Source: Acholeplasmataceae bacterium
GTDB taxonomy: Bacteria; Bacillota_I; Bacilli_A; Acholeplasmatales; Acholeplasmataceae
DNA: 8,129 bases
Direction: 5' to 3'
Assembly (NCBI GenBank): GCA_003497445.1
Contig: DNNX01000094.1
Span: forward strand, 514-8,642
Shown: piece after piece, positions 1-5,384 of the stretch
Numbering within the stretch: the first letter of the stretch is position 1
How the letters are laid out: each line of letters begins with the position of its first letter
The notes under the pieces: generated by a model
What the model saw: only the letters and a program-made list of their open reading frames with translations
The model's database searches: none
Told to the model about the DNA's origin: nothing
Made by a program: the position numbers and the translations under genes

Positions 1-248
1 AGCAGTTGAATAAAGAAAATGTTGGTGGAAGTCATCAAGTGAAAAGAATGACTTTGTATCGAAAACAATCAATGAATATTGCGCAATGTATCGGAAGAAA
101 TCCTAAAAAAGCGGCTCAAATAAAAAAAGAAACAGGTATCGATAAATCCTATTCAATCTTATATAAAAATTATTATGGATGGTTTGAAGCTCTGGGGAAA
201 GGTATGTATCAATTAAGTGATCTCGGATTAAAAGATAATGATATATGA
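1..248 (+). CDS. DUF2161-type putative PD-(D/E)XK nuclease-like protein, C-terminal part (5' partial)
   Basis: The reading frame is open to the left edge (codons run in frame from base 3) and ends at TGA 246-248, so the true start lies outside the window; the TTG at base 6 is not needed as a start. About 81 residues are visible. They match the C-terminal part of the DUF2161 family as I remember it: a GGS turn, an MTLYRKQ stretch (family form MTAYRQ), a helical winged-helix-like segment, the signature YYGWF followed by GKGMYQLSDLG, then a short tail. DUF2161 proteins are predicted to carry a PD-(D/E)XK phosphodiesterase fold in their N-terminal part, which is not visible here, so catalytic residues cannot be checked. 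The substrate is unknown. Use of TGA as a stop is useful evidence for the standard code. Family assignment is by motif recall only. Confidence 0.72.
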   Translation, partial: QLNKENVGGSHQVKRMTLYRKQSMNIAQCIGRNPKKAAQIKKETGIDKSYSILYKNYYGWFEALGKGMYQLSDLGLKDNDI

Positions 249-567
249 CTTCATTGGTGTAAAGCAATATCATAATTTTCAAATGGAACATATGACAAAA
301 TCTAAATTAAAAAACTCATTATGAGAGGAACTATTTTAAACATTTAATACGATTACATAAATAAAGATTGGTATAAAAATATTTTGAGATTTATACACGA
401 TTCAAAACATTATGGGTGTATCTTCAAACACAATCTCTAGAGTCGTAAAAGCTATAAGCTAGAGTAAGAGCGGATGTGACAAATTATGAAATAAAAAAAG
501 ACTAGTATTTTTTGTCATTTCAATTTTCACATGATAAAATAGTATTATATTCTCAAAGGAGAAATTA
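249..567. other. Gene-free stretch with possible decayed HTH fragment
   Basis: This stretch of about 320 bases is AT-rich and has no ORF of credible length or ribosome site until the SD at 555-561. A short open stretch in one frame (388-465, after a TGA) reads as a helix-turn-helix-like peptide containing MGVSSNTISRVVKAI and then a stop. It could be the remnant of a regulator or transposase gene, or chance. A 6-bp inverted repeat, CTCTAG 435-440 and CTAGAG 459-464, surrounds its end. A 7-bp inverted repeat, TGACAAA 477-483 and TTTGTCA 511-517, overlaps the -35 box of the downstream promoter. No terminator for the upstream gene is obvious. Confidence 0.4.
512..540 (+). promoter_or_regulatory. 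Sigma-A-type promoter of the DUF975 gene
   Basis: The -35 box is TTGTCA (512-517), the spacer is 17 nt, and the -10 box is TAAAAT (535-540), preceded by TGA at 532-534 that gives an extended -10. The predicted start is near 547, leaving a leader of about 20 nt with a strong SD (AAAGGAG 555-561) 6 nt before the ATG at 568. Hexamer match, spacing and position all agree. The inverted repeat TGACAAA/TTTGTCA places one arm on the -35 box, which could be an operator but is short. Confidence 0.72.
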
Positions 568-1380
568 ATGATATTCGATTCAAAACATCAAGCCCGCGCT
601 GATATTAGAGGAAAAGTCCTGAAAGCCTTTTTTGCAATAGTACTTACGAGTATTTTAGTCGGTATTTTAGGTTCGCTTTTGCAAGAAATAAACCCTTTTC
701 CTGTACCAGTAACAGTCATGGGTGAAAATTTTTGGGAACAACCCGAAGCCTATACTCCAAAATTTTTACCAGGAACCATTTTTAACATGGTAACAAGTCT
801 TGCATTAAGTTTTTTCTTTACAAGTGTATTATCGATAGGACTCAATAATTTTTTTATTAGAAATGGACAACAAAAAGAGCTAGATGTTGTAAATTCATTA
901 TTTATTGGATTTAAAACACGATATATATTTATTTTAAAAACATTATTGACTTTATTTTTAGCCGTTGCAATTTATGCTATTCCGATATATGGTCTCATGG
1001 TTGTAGGTTTAATAGTTGCGTTTATAGAACCGATCATCGGTGGAGTCATTTCTTTGATTGTTTTTATTGGATTTATTTTCCTTATTATTAAGCTATTAGA
1101 TTATTCGTTTGTAATATTTTTATTAGCAGATGAAGATGTTGAATTTGATCAACCTAAAGCTTATTTAGAAGCTTCAAAACAAATGATAAAAGGTTATAAA
1201 TTTGATTTTGTATTACTAGGATTATCTTTTATCCTTTGGTTTATTGCGAGTGCATTTACATTCTTTTTATTACTTATTTGGTTACTACCTTATATGTATC
1301 AATCATATGCAAACTTTTATTTAAAATTAAAACCCAAAAAAGAAGTTGCTGAAACATCTTTAGAAACTGATGAGATGTAA
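568..1380 (+). CDS. DUF975 family integral membrane protein
   Basis: This is a 270-residue multi-pass membrane protein. The N-terminus (residues 5-20, SKHQARADIRGKVLKA) matches the usual DUF975 opening, an amphipathic A-R-x-x-x-x-G-K/N-x-x-K-A segment before the first membrane helix. Probable TM segments lie near residues 20-39, 72-97, 119-150, 155-185 and 212-240. The C-terminal family signature is clear: SKQMIKGYKFDFVLLGLSF, then WF, then LLPYMYQSYANFY (residues 203-251). A short charged tail follows. The molecular function of DUF975 is not established. The gene has its own promoter, SD AAAGGAG at 6 nt, and a hairpin terminator directly after the stop, so it is probably monocistronic. Confidence is high for the family and none is claimed for a biochemical role. 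Confidence 0.85.
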   Translation: MIFDSKHQARADIRGKVLKAFFAIVLTSILVGILGSLLQEINPFPVPVTVMGENFWEQPEAYTPKFLPGTIFNMVTSLALSFFFTSVLSIGLNNFFIRNGQQKELDVVNSLFIGFKTRYIFILKTLLTLFLAVAIYAIPIYGLMVVGLIVAFIEPIIGGVISLIVFIGFIFLIIKLLDYSFVIFLLADEDVEFDQPKAYLEASKQMIKGYKFDFVLLGLSFILWFIASAFTFFLLLIWLLPYMYQSYANFYLKLKPKKEVAETSLETDEM

Positions 1381-1413
1381 AAAAAGAAGCTTACTTAGTA
1401 AGCTTCTTTTTTT
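1379..1413. terminator. Bidirectional intrinsic terminator between convergent genes
   Basis: The stem GAAGCTTAC (1386-1394) pairs with GTAAGCTTC (1398-1406) around a 3-nt TTA loop. It is flanked by seven A residues (1379-1385) and seven or more T residues (1407-1413), so it has a U-tract in both directions. It closes the plus-strand DUF975 gene and the minus-strand YczE-family gene. The loop (1395-1397) is exactly the minus-strand TAA stop codon, so the stem overlaps the last codons of that gene. Confidence 0.9.
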
Positions 1414-2048
1414 ATTTTATTTATTTGTTTAATAAAGAAATCAATCATAGGTCCAATTGTAATTGCTAACACAATGGTACCTATAGAGACTGAACCAAAT
1501 CCAATACCGATGATCACGCCTTGTAAAATGGCAATTAAAACAGCAAGTATTTCTACACCAACTCGTACTTTTAAAAAGTTATTCACCTTAAAGATTTCCA
1601 TAAATGCAAAAGTCATCTCATCATATACCATTGAAGGGAAATTTGTTGTAATCATCAGTGATAATCCAAAAGGTAATAATGTTGCACCAAACATAAACCA
1701 TATGATTTGATTGAGTAAACCGATTGGATTCATATTTGACAATATAATGATGTCCCACAAATCCATCATAGATGCAATCCCAAAAATAGGGATGATTACA
1801 ATCAAGTATTTTAATTTTTTACGGTAAAAAATGATAAAAGCCAAAATCGTAAAATTTGTAATGAGTGACGCAGTTCCCAGTGTAATATTAAATAATAGTC
1901 TAGAGTGATCATTGACGGCATCCCAAGATCCAGCACCTATGGAAGACCTTAAAATCAGATTGACACCACCACCAGCAAGAAACATACCAAGGATATACAT
2001 CATTATTCTTATATAAAACCATTTGGTTTTCAATGTCTTTGTATTCAT
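1395..2048 (-). CDS. YczE/YyaS/YitT-type integral membrane protein
   Basis: A 217-residue membrane protein with about five or six TM segments (near residues 12-32, 54-75, 79-98, 111-133, 164-184 and 187-207). It resembles the YczE branch (COG2364) as I know it. An N-terminal LRSSIGAGSWDAVNDHSRLLFNI is followed by LGTASLITN (family form GlG.wDvl..gl....g.slGt..il.g), and the second half has a P-x-x-V-Y-D-E turn, KVRVGVEI (residues 160-167) and GIGFGSVSIGTIVLAITIGPMIDFF. Members are of uncertain function; transport has been suggested. The SD AGGAG (plus bases 2054-2058) lies 5 nt before the ATG. The gene starts 34 nt after the GH3 stop on the same strand with no terminator or clear promoter between, so the two are probably co-transcribed. 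Transcription ends at the shared hairpin whose loop is this gene's stop codon. Confidence 0.82.
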   Translation of the reverse strand: MNTKTLKTKWFYIRIMMYILGMFLAGGGVNLILRSSIGAGSWDAVNDHSRLLFNITLGTASLITNFTILAFIIFYRKKLKYLIVIIPIFGIASMMDLWDIIILSNMNPIGLLNQIIWFMFGATLLPFGLSLMITTNFPSMVYDEMTFAFMEIFKVNNFLKVRVGVEILAVLIAILQGVIIGIGFGSVSIGTIVLAITIGPMIDFFIKQINKIKKEAY

Positions 2049-2082
2049 ATCGACTCCTAGCGTGCCATATGATTATATAAGA

Positions 2083-3924
2083 TTATGAGGAATAATTCAA
2101 TCCAAATCGGTAAGGAAATAAAAATCTTAAAGGATCATAGGTTTCTTGCCAAGAAGTTATACCCCAAGTAGCAATATCTTTTGGCCACGAATAGCTCAGT
2201 TTTCCTGAGAAATTTTCATATCCAAACATAAGTTGTGTGAGAGCATATCCACCTTCACTCCCTGGTAAAAATGCTGAGATAAACCCATCAAAATAATCTA
2301 AATCGTGATCTAAATATAACGGTCTACCACTAAACAAAACACCAATTACTATCTTACCGTCATTTTTTGCTTGCATTGCTTGGTTGAGTGCATGGATATT
2401 TTCTGGATGTGCATTTCCATTGACAAGCGAAGGATATGCTTGATCGCCAACACCTTCGGCATATGGCATTTCAGCAAGTGCAATAATGACAACATCACTT
2501 GTCTCGTAAGTGGATAAAGTTATCTGTTGTTCTATACCTTCTTTTAAAGATGTACCAACATTAAAGATGTTATCTATATTTCCTTGCCAGTTGGTCGTCC
2601 ATCCACCAGACATGAGTCCAATATGATCTGAAGCGGGACCAGTTAGATAAATGTTTTGTGTAGTTGTTAATGGGAGTGCATCATTATTTATAAGCAAAAT
2701 TGCACTTTTGATTGCAAGTTCTCTTGCAAGCAATGTATGATCGAGTTTCATATCCTCCGTATAGTCTAAATTGAATAAAGGTTGACGCATTAAATTTGAC
2801 TGAAACTTAACACGTAAAATTCTAAATACAGCATCATTTATTCTTTCTAAAGAAATATCACCATTACTCACAGCAAACAATAATTCTTGATAAGCGGATT
2901 TCCAATCATAAGGTTCCATAAGCATGTCGATTCCAGCGTTTACAGATGTGACAATTTGTTGATAAAAACTTCCTTCAAGTTGATGGATTGCATTCCAATC
3001 ACTGATAATAAATCCCTTAAAGCCAAGATCTTCTTTTAAAAGTTCTTGAAGGTAATATGTGTGACCATGCATTTTTATACCATTAATACTACTGTAAGAT
3101 GCCATGATGGTTGGCACTTTCGCTTGAATGGCCTCTAAATAAGGTGCAAGATGTACATTAAGATTAACCTCATCAATGATGGCATTGCCTTGATCAATAC
3201 CCATGGTGCCACCATCTGCTAAAAAATGTTTTGCAGTAGGAGTGATCCCATTTTCTAAATAGCCTAAAATTGCAGACTTCGTTAAGTTTTCGAAAAGTTC
3301 CGGATGTTCACCATAACTTTCATAAGAACGACCCCATCCAACATGCTGATTTACTGATAAACTAGGCGCAAAATTCCATGTAACACCAGTTGTTAATAGT
3401 TGTTCAGATGTTGCCTTGGATAAAGCATAAGTCAATTCAGGATCATTAATCACACCCATGTTAATTTGATGTGGGAAGATGGTCATATCATATACATTGT
3501 TATGGCCATGTACGGCATCTACACCATATAATAATGGAATACCTGAAGAAGAAGAAAGTGCCGCTTCTTGAAAATCTTTGACCATATCATACCAAGCTTG
3601 ATGACTATCATACATATCATTTGGATGACTTCCTCCACCAGATAAAATTGATCCGATGTTAAATTCTTTAACGTCATCTAATGAAATATATCCTCGTTCT
3701 GCTTGAATCATCTGACCAACTTTTTCTTCTAATGTCAGGGTATCAAGCAATTCTTGTGCAAGCACATCACACGTGCCTTCATAGATATCACAAGGATGTT
3801 CTACAAAACATGTATAACTATTCGGATCCTCACAAGGATTGATTGAATCAATAATATTTGGAACTTGCTCTATACATCCAGTTAACAAAACTAGAAATAA
3901 TAATGTGTTAAGTAGTTTTTTCAT
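2083..3924 (-). CDS. Glycoside hydrolase family 3 beta-glucosidase-type lipoprotein
   Basis: A 613-residue secreted lipoprotein. The N-terminus MKKLLNTLLFLVLLTGC is a lipoprotein signal with lipobox LTGC, so Cys17 would be lipidated and the enzyme held on the outer membrane face. A linker with four further cysteines (31, 39, 45, 52) follows. The GH3 TIM barrel spans about 58-390: GVDAVHGHNNV (134-144, Asp136 sugar binding), FPHQINMG, GRSYESYGEHPEL (198-210), AKHFLADGGT (231-240), and FIISDWNAI with the likely nucleophile Asp309. The second domain spans about 400-608: GGWTTNWQG (440-448), AEMPYAEGVGDQ with the likely acid/base Glu490, SGRPLYL (532-538) and LPGSEGGY. These match the exo-beta-glucosidase (barley ExoI-like, ExoP) branch rather than NagZ hexosaminidases. 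The reaction would be release of glucose from beta-glucosides or beta-glucan ends; linkage is unknown. There is no fibronectin III domain. The SD AAAGGA is 6 nt before the ATG. Confidence 0.93.
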   Translation of the reverse strand: MKKLLNTLLFLVLLTGCIEQVPNIIDSINPCEDPNSYTCFVEHPCDIYEGTCDVLAQELLDTLTLEEKVGQMIQAERGYISLDDVKEFNIGSILSGGGSHPNDMYDSHQAWYDMVKDFQEAALSSSSGIPLLYGVDAVHGHNNVYDMTIFPHQINMGVINDPELTYALSKATSEQLLTTGVTWNFAPSLSVNQHVGWGRSYESYGEHPELFENLTKSAILGYLENGITPTAKHFLADGGTMGIDQGNAIIDEVNLNVHLAPYLEAIQAKVPTIMASYSSINGIKMHGHTYYLQELLKEDLGFKGFIISDWNAIHQLEGSFYQQIVTSVNAGIDMLMEPYDWKSAYQELLFAVSNGDISLERINDAVFRILRVKFQSNLMRQPLFNLDYTEDMKLDHTLLARELAIKSAILLINNDALPLTTTQNIYLTGPASDHIGLMSGGWTTNWQGNIDNIFNVGTSLKEGIEQQITLSTYETSDVVIIALAEMPYAEGVGDQAYPSLVNGNAHPENIHALNQAMQAKNDGKIVIGVLFSGRPLYLDHDLDYFDGFISAFLPGSEGGYALTQLMFGYENFSGKLSYSWPKDIATWGITSWQETYDPLRFLFPYRFGLNYSS

Positions 3925-3941
3925 AAATATCCTTTCCTCTT

Positions 3942-3950
3942 ATCTTAACA
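3942..3950 (-). promoter_or_regulatory. Possible extended -10 promoter for the GH3 gene
   Basis: On the minus strand TGT followed by TAAGAT (plus bases 3950 down to 3942) forms an extended -10, placing a start about 14 nt before the GH3 ATG and just upstream of its SD. No convincing -35 hexamer is found 16-18 nt further out. An alternative -10, TATTAA on the minus strand further upstream, also lacks a good -35. The assignment is tentative. Confidence 0.28.
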
Positions 3951-3992
3951 TGAGTGATCAATTTTTATTAATAGGTTTGAATGTAAGAGTGT

Positions 3993-4021
3993 TTGACATG
4001 ATTAAATCAATGAGATATATT
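3993..4021 (+). promoter_or_regulatory. Near-consensus promoter for the GNAT-membrane fusion gene
   Basis: A perfect -35 TTGACA (3993-3998), a 17-nt spacer and -10 TATATT (4016-4021) predict a start near 4028 and a leader of about 73 nt. The spacer holds a small imperfect palindrome, TGATTAAATCA (3999-4009), which could be an operator. A second TTGACA (4043-4048) is followed by TAAAAT (4064-4069), but the 15-nt spacing is short, so it is at best a weaker second promoter. Confidence 0.68.
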
Positions 4022-4100
4022 TATAACATAACGTTAAATAAATTGACATTTAACTATATAGTGTAAAATTTGATTTGTTAGAAAACAGGTAATTAAAAAA

Positions 4101-5138
4101 ATGAAAAACTTTGAATTCAAACTAATACAGAAAGAAAATATCGATCAAGTTATTCAAGTGGCGATTAAAACATTTGGATCTGGTGTAGAAACACTCATCT
4201 CGAAAAGAAATATGTGGGGATATTATGCTACAGATGGTGAACGTATTGTTGGTGCAATCATATTAGAAAAAGGCGGAAAAGACGAGGGGTTTGTTCAGTG
4301 GATTTTTGTAGATCCGAAAGCTCAGGGTAATAAAATTGCATCAAGATTAATGGATGTTGGAACACGAGCCTTGAACGCAGACGGAAGAACAAAACAATTT
4401 GCATTAGTAAGAGATGATAATACAGCATCATGGAATTTATTTTTAAAAGCTGGGTATCAAGTTTTACCTGTAATACATACACTATTTAAGTATTCTAAGA
4501 AATCGTTTTTCAAAAGAGCTGGATATGCCATGATTATAGGTTATTCAACATGGGTTAAAGACAACAATTCTAAACAAACAATCCCATATCCAAAATTTCC
4601 AATTGTAAGAGCATTAATTATGGCGTTAATATTGGGTAGTTCAATGTCTTTATTTGGACTAAGAGGTATTGAATTTCTATTTTTTTCACTACTCACTGTG
4701 ATTGGAATAACATTACTTAGAATACTTGTTTCTTATCCAATAGCAAGGGCCTATGGGAAAGTAAAATTTTTACCTTCTCAAGGAGGTGTATTCTTAAGTT
4801 TTATTCTTGGAATAACATTTCAAATATGGTTGCCGGTATTTGGATTCTTTGCACCAAAAGAAGAACTGTGGAAAAGTCATGAGTTCAAGAAAAATTTAGG
4901 ATTACAATCTTTTGCTACATTACTCCTTATGCAAGGCGCATTTATTGCATCTTCTTTTATATTTCACGATGTTTTTAATCAAGGTATGAATTTCATATTA
5001 GCTCATATTTTAGTGATTCAAACAATTCCTTTTTTTCCATTTGATGGAACGGATAGTGGAAAAATTATTCGTTATAACAAGTTTTTGTATATCATTAGTC
5101 TTGTTGTAACGATTCTTTCGATTATATTCTTTTTCTAA
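4101..5138 (+). CDS. GNAT acetyltransferase domain fused to an M50/S2P-like membrane domain lacking HExxH
   Basis: A 345-residue two-part protein. Residues 1-130 are a GNAT N-acetyltransferase domain: strands GERIVGAIILE (46-56) and GFVQWIFVDP (63-72), the acetyl-CoA loop QGNKIASRL (75-83), and the C-terminal DDNTASWNLFLKAGYQV (105-121) typical of GNAT motif B. Residues 165-345 form about five or six membrane segments. This half resembles site-2 protease (M50) membrane domains: RILVS-YPIARAYGKVKF (207-223) sits where the family has HELAH and an xxxARxYG segment, and IPFFPFDGTDSGKIIRYNK (309-327) where the family has the LPIPPLDG zinc-ligand motif. The HExxH residues are replaced by Arg207-Ile-Leu-Val-Ser211 in my alignment from memory, while Asp315 is kept, so proteolysis is unlikely. 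The acetyl acceptor is unknown. The SD is weak (AGG 4087-4089, 11 nt from ATG). The GNAT call is firm; the pseudo-protease call is an inference. Confidence 0.78.
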   Translation: MKNFEFKLIQKENIDQVIQVAIKTFGSGVETLISKRNMWGYYATDGERIVGAIILEKGGKDEGFVQWIFVDPKAQGNKIASRLMDVGTRALNADGRTKQFALVRDDNTASWNLFLKAGYQVLPVIHTLFKYSKKSFFKRAGYAMIIGYSTWVKDNNSKQTIPYPKFPIVRALIMALILGSSMSLFGLRGIEFLFFSLLTVIGITLLRILVSYPIARAYGKVKFLPSQGGVFLSFILGITFQIWLPVFGFFAPKEELWKSHEFKKNLGLQSFATLLLMQGAFIASSFIFHDVFNQGMNFILAHILVIQTIPFFPFDGTDSGKIIRYNKFLYIISLVVTILSIIFFF

Positions 5139-5155
5139 ATACAGGAAAATAAATT

Positions 5156-5169
5156 TGAAAACGTTTTAC
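5156..5169. promoter_or_regulatory. Possible cre-like (LacI/CcpA-family) operator
   Basis: The sequence TGAAAACGTTTTAC contains the perfect 10-bp palindrome AAAACGTTTT (5158-5167) with a central CG. It agrees with the Bacillus cre consensus TGWAANCGNTNWCA at 12 of 14 positions by eye, the mismatches being the last two. It lies about 40 bases upstream of the predicted transcription start of the riboswitch leader. Palindromes of this kind are easy to find by chance in AT-rich DNA, so this is only a candidate. Confidence 0.25.
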
Positions 5170-5174
5170 TTGAA

Positions 5175-5203
5175 TTGTTTTTTTAGCATTATTTTGGTAT
5201 TAT
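5175..5203 (+). promoter_or_regulatory. Promoter of the purine-permease leader
   Basis: The -35 box is TTGTTT (5175-5180), the spacer is 17 nt and the -10 box is TATTAT (5198-5203), preceded by TGG (5195-5197) as an extended -10. The predicted start is near 5210, exactly at the first base or two of the 11-nt repeat that opens the leader and 11 bases before aptamer helix P1. Confidence 0.62.
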
Positions 5204-5220
5204 AAAACTGTCTTCAATAT

Positions 5221-5287
5221 ATCGTATAATCGACCGAATGTGGCGGTCAAGTCTCTACCATATCACCGTGAATGATATGACTACGAT
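5221..5287 (+). ncRNA. Guanine-class purine riboswitch aptamer
   Basis: The three-helix purine aptamer is complete. P1 is ATCGTA (5221-5226) with TACGAT (5282-5287). The core ATAATCG leads into P2, GACCG (5232-5236) with CGGTC (5244-5248), whose loop AATGTGG ends in the conserved GG. The core AAGTCTCTACC follows, then P3, CATATCA with TGATATG (about 5259-5279), whose loop CCGTGAA begins with the conserved CC that docks on the GG. The specificity base in GACTACG is C (5281, position 74 of the xpt numbering), which selects guanine or hypoxanthine over adenine. The loops deviate slightly from the usual GATATGG and CCGTAAA. It precedes a purine permease and is followed by a terminator, so ligand binding is expected to switch transcription off. 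Confidence 0.95.
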
Positions 5288-5314
5288 TGAAATCCTTTTT
5301 TTCGTTTTCAATCG
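5284..5314 (+). promoter_or_regulatory. Alternative stem competing with riboswitch P1
   Basis: CGATTGAAA (5284-5292) pairs perfectly with TTTCAATCG (5306-5314), a 9-bp stem with a 13-nt loop. It uses bases 5284-5287, which are also the 3' strand of P1, so the two cannot form together. This is the expected behaviour of a ligand-free conformer. The stem stops one base before the terminator stem rather than invading it, so how it would prevent termination is not clear from the sequence. Confidence 0.5.
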
Positions 5315-5315
5315 A

Positions 5316-5342
5316 CCACACAATACGTTTGTGTGGTTTTTT
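5316..5342 (+). terminator. Riboswitch-controlled intrinsic terminator
   Basis: The stem CCACACA (5316-5322) pairs with TGTGTGG (5330-5336) around the loop ATACGTT, followed by six T residues (5337-5342). It sits between the aptamer and the permease start, consistent with an OFF switch. The 8-nt sequence AATCGACC occurs both at 5228-5235 (entering P2) and at 5310-5317 (entering this stem), so part of P2 could in principle pair with the terminator arm instead. Confidence 0.88.
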
Positions 5343-5384
5343 ATTGATTATTGAAGACAAAAATAAAAAAAGGAGAAAGAAGAT

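Larger units (their letters stand above)
5209..5359 (+). repeat. Perfect 11-nt inverted repeat enclosing the riboswitch leader
   Basis: TGTCTTCAATA (5209-5219) is the exact reverse complement of TATTGAAGACA (5349-5359). The left arm begins at the predicted transcription start and the right arm ends 10 bases before the SD (AAGGAG 5370-5375). In the RNA the arms could close a long-range helix around aptamer and terminator. The complementarity is seen directly; its role is inferred. Confidence 0.55.

Noticed and set aside
103..291. Minus-strand open frame of 62 codons
   Set aside because: It is antisense to the DUF2161 frame, has no SD and no recognisable motif.
477..517. TGACAAA/TTTGTCA plus the A7/T6 tract as a terminator for the DUF2161 gene
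   Set aside because: The arms are AT-only or widely spaced, the T-run is inside the stem rather than after it, and the region is better explained as the -35 side of a promoter.
1474..1710. Plus-strand open frame of 78 codons
   Set aside because: It lies antisense within the YczE-family gene; its composition is the mirror of a membrane protein.
3839..4066. Plus-strand open frame of 75 codons crossing the GH3 start and promoter region
   Set aside because: Most of it overlaps the GH3 signal peptide and the divergent promoter, with no SD or motif.
4258..4482. Minus-strand open frame of 74 codons inside the GNAT domain
   Set aside because: It is a shadow of a conserved coding region on the other strand.
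5221..5287. Adenine-class riboswitch
   Set aside because: The specificity base in GACTACG is C, not T, so guanine is expected.
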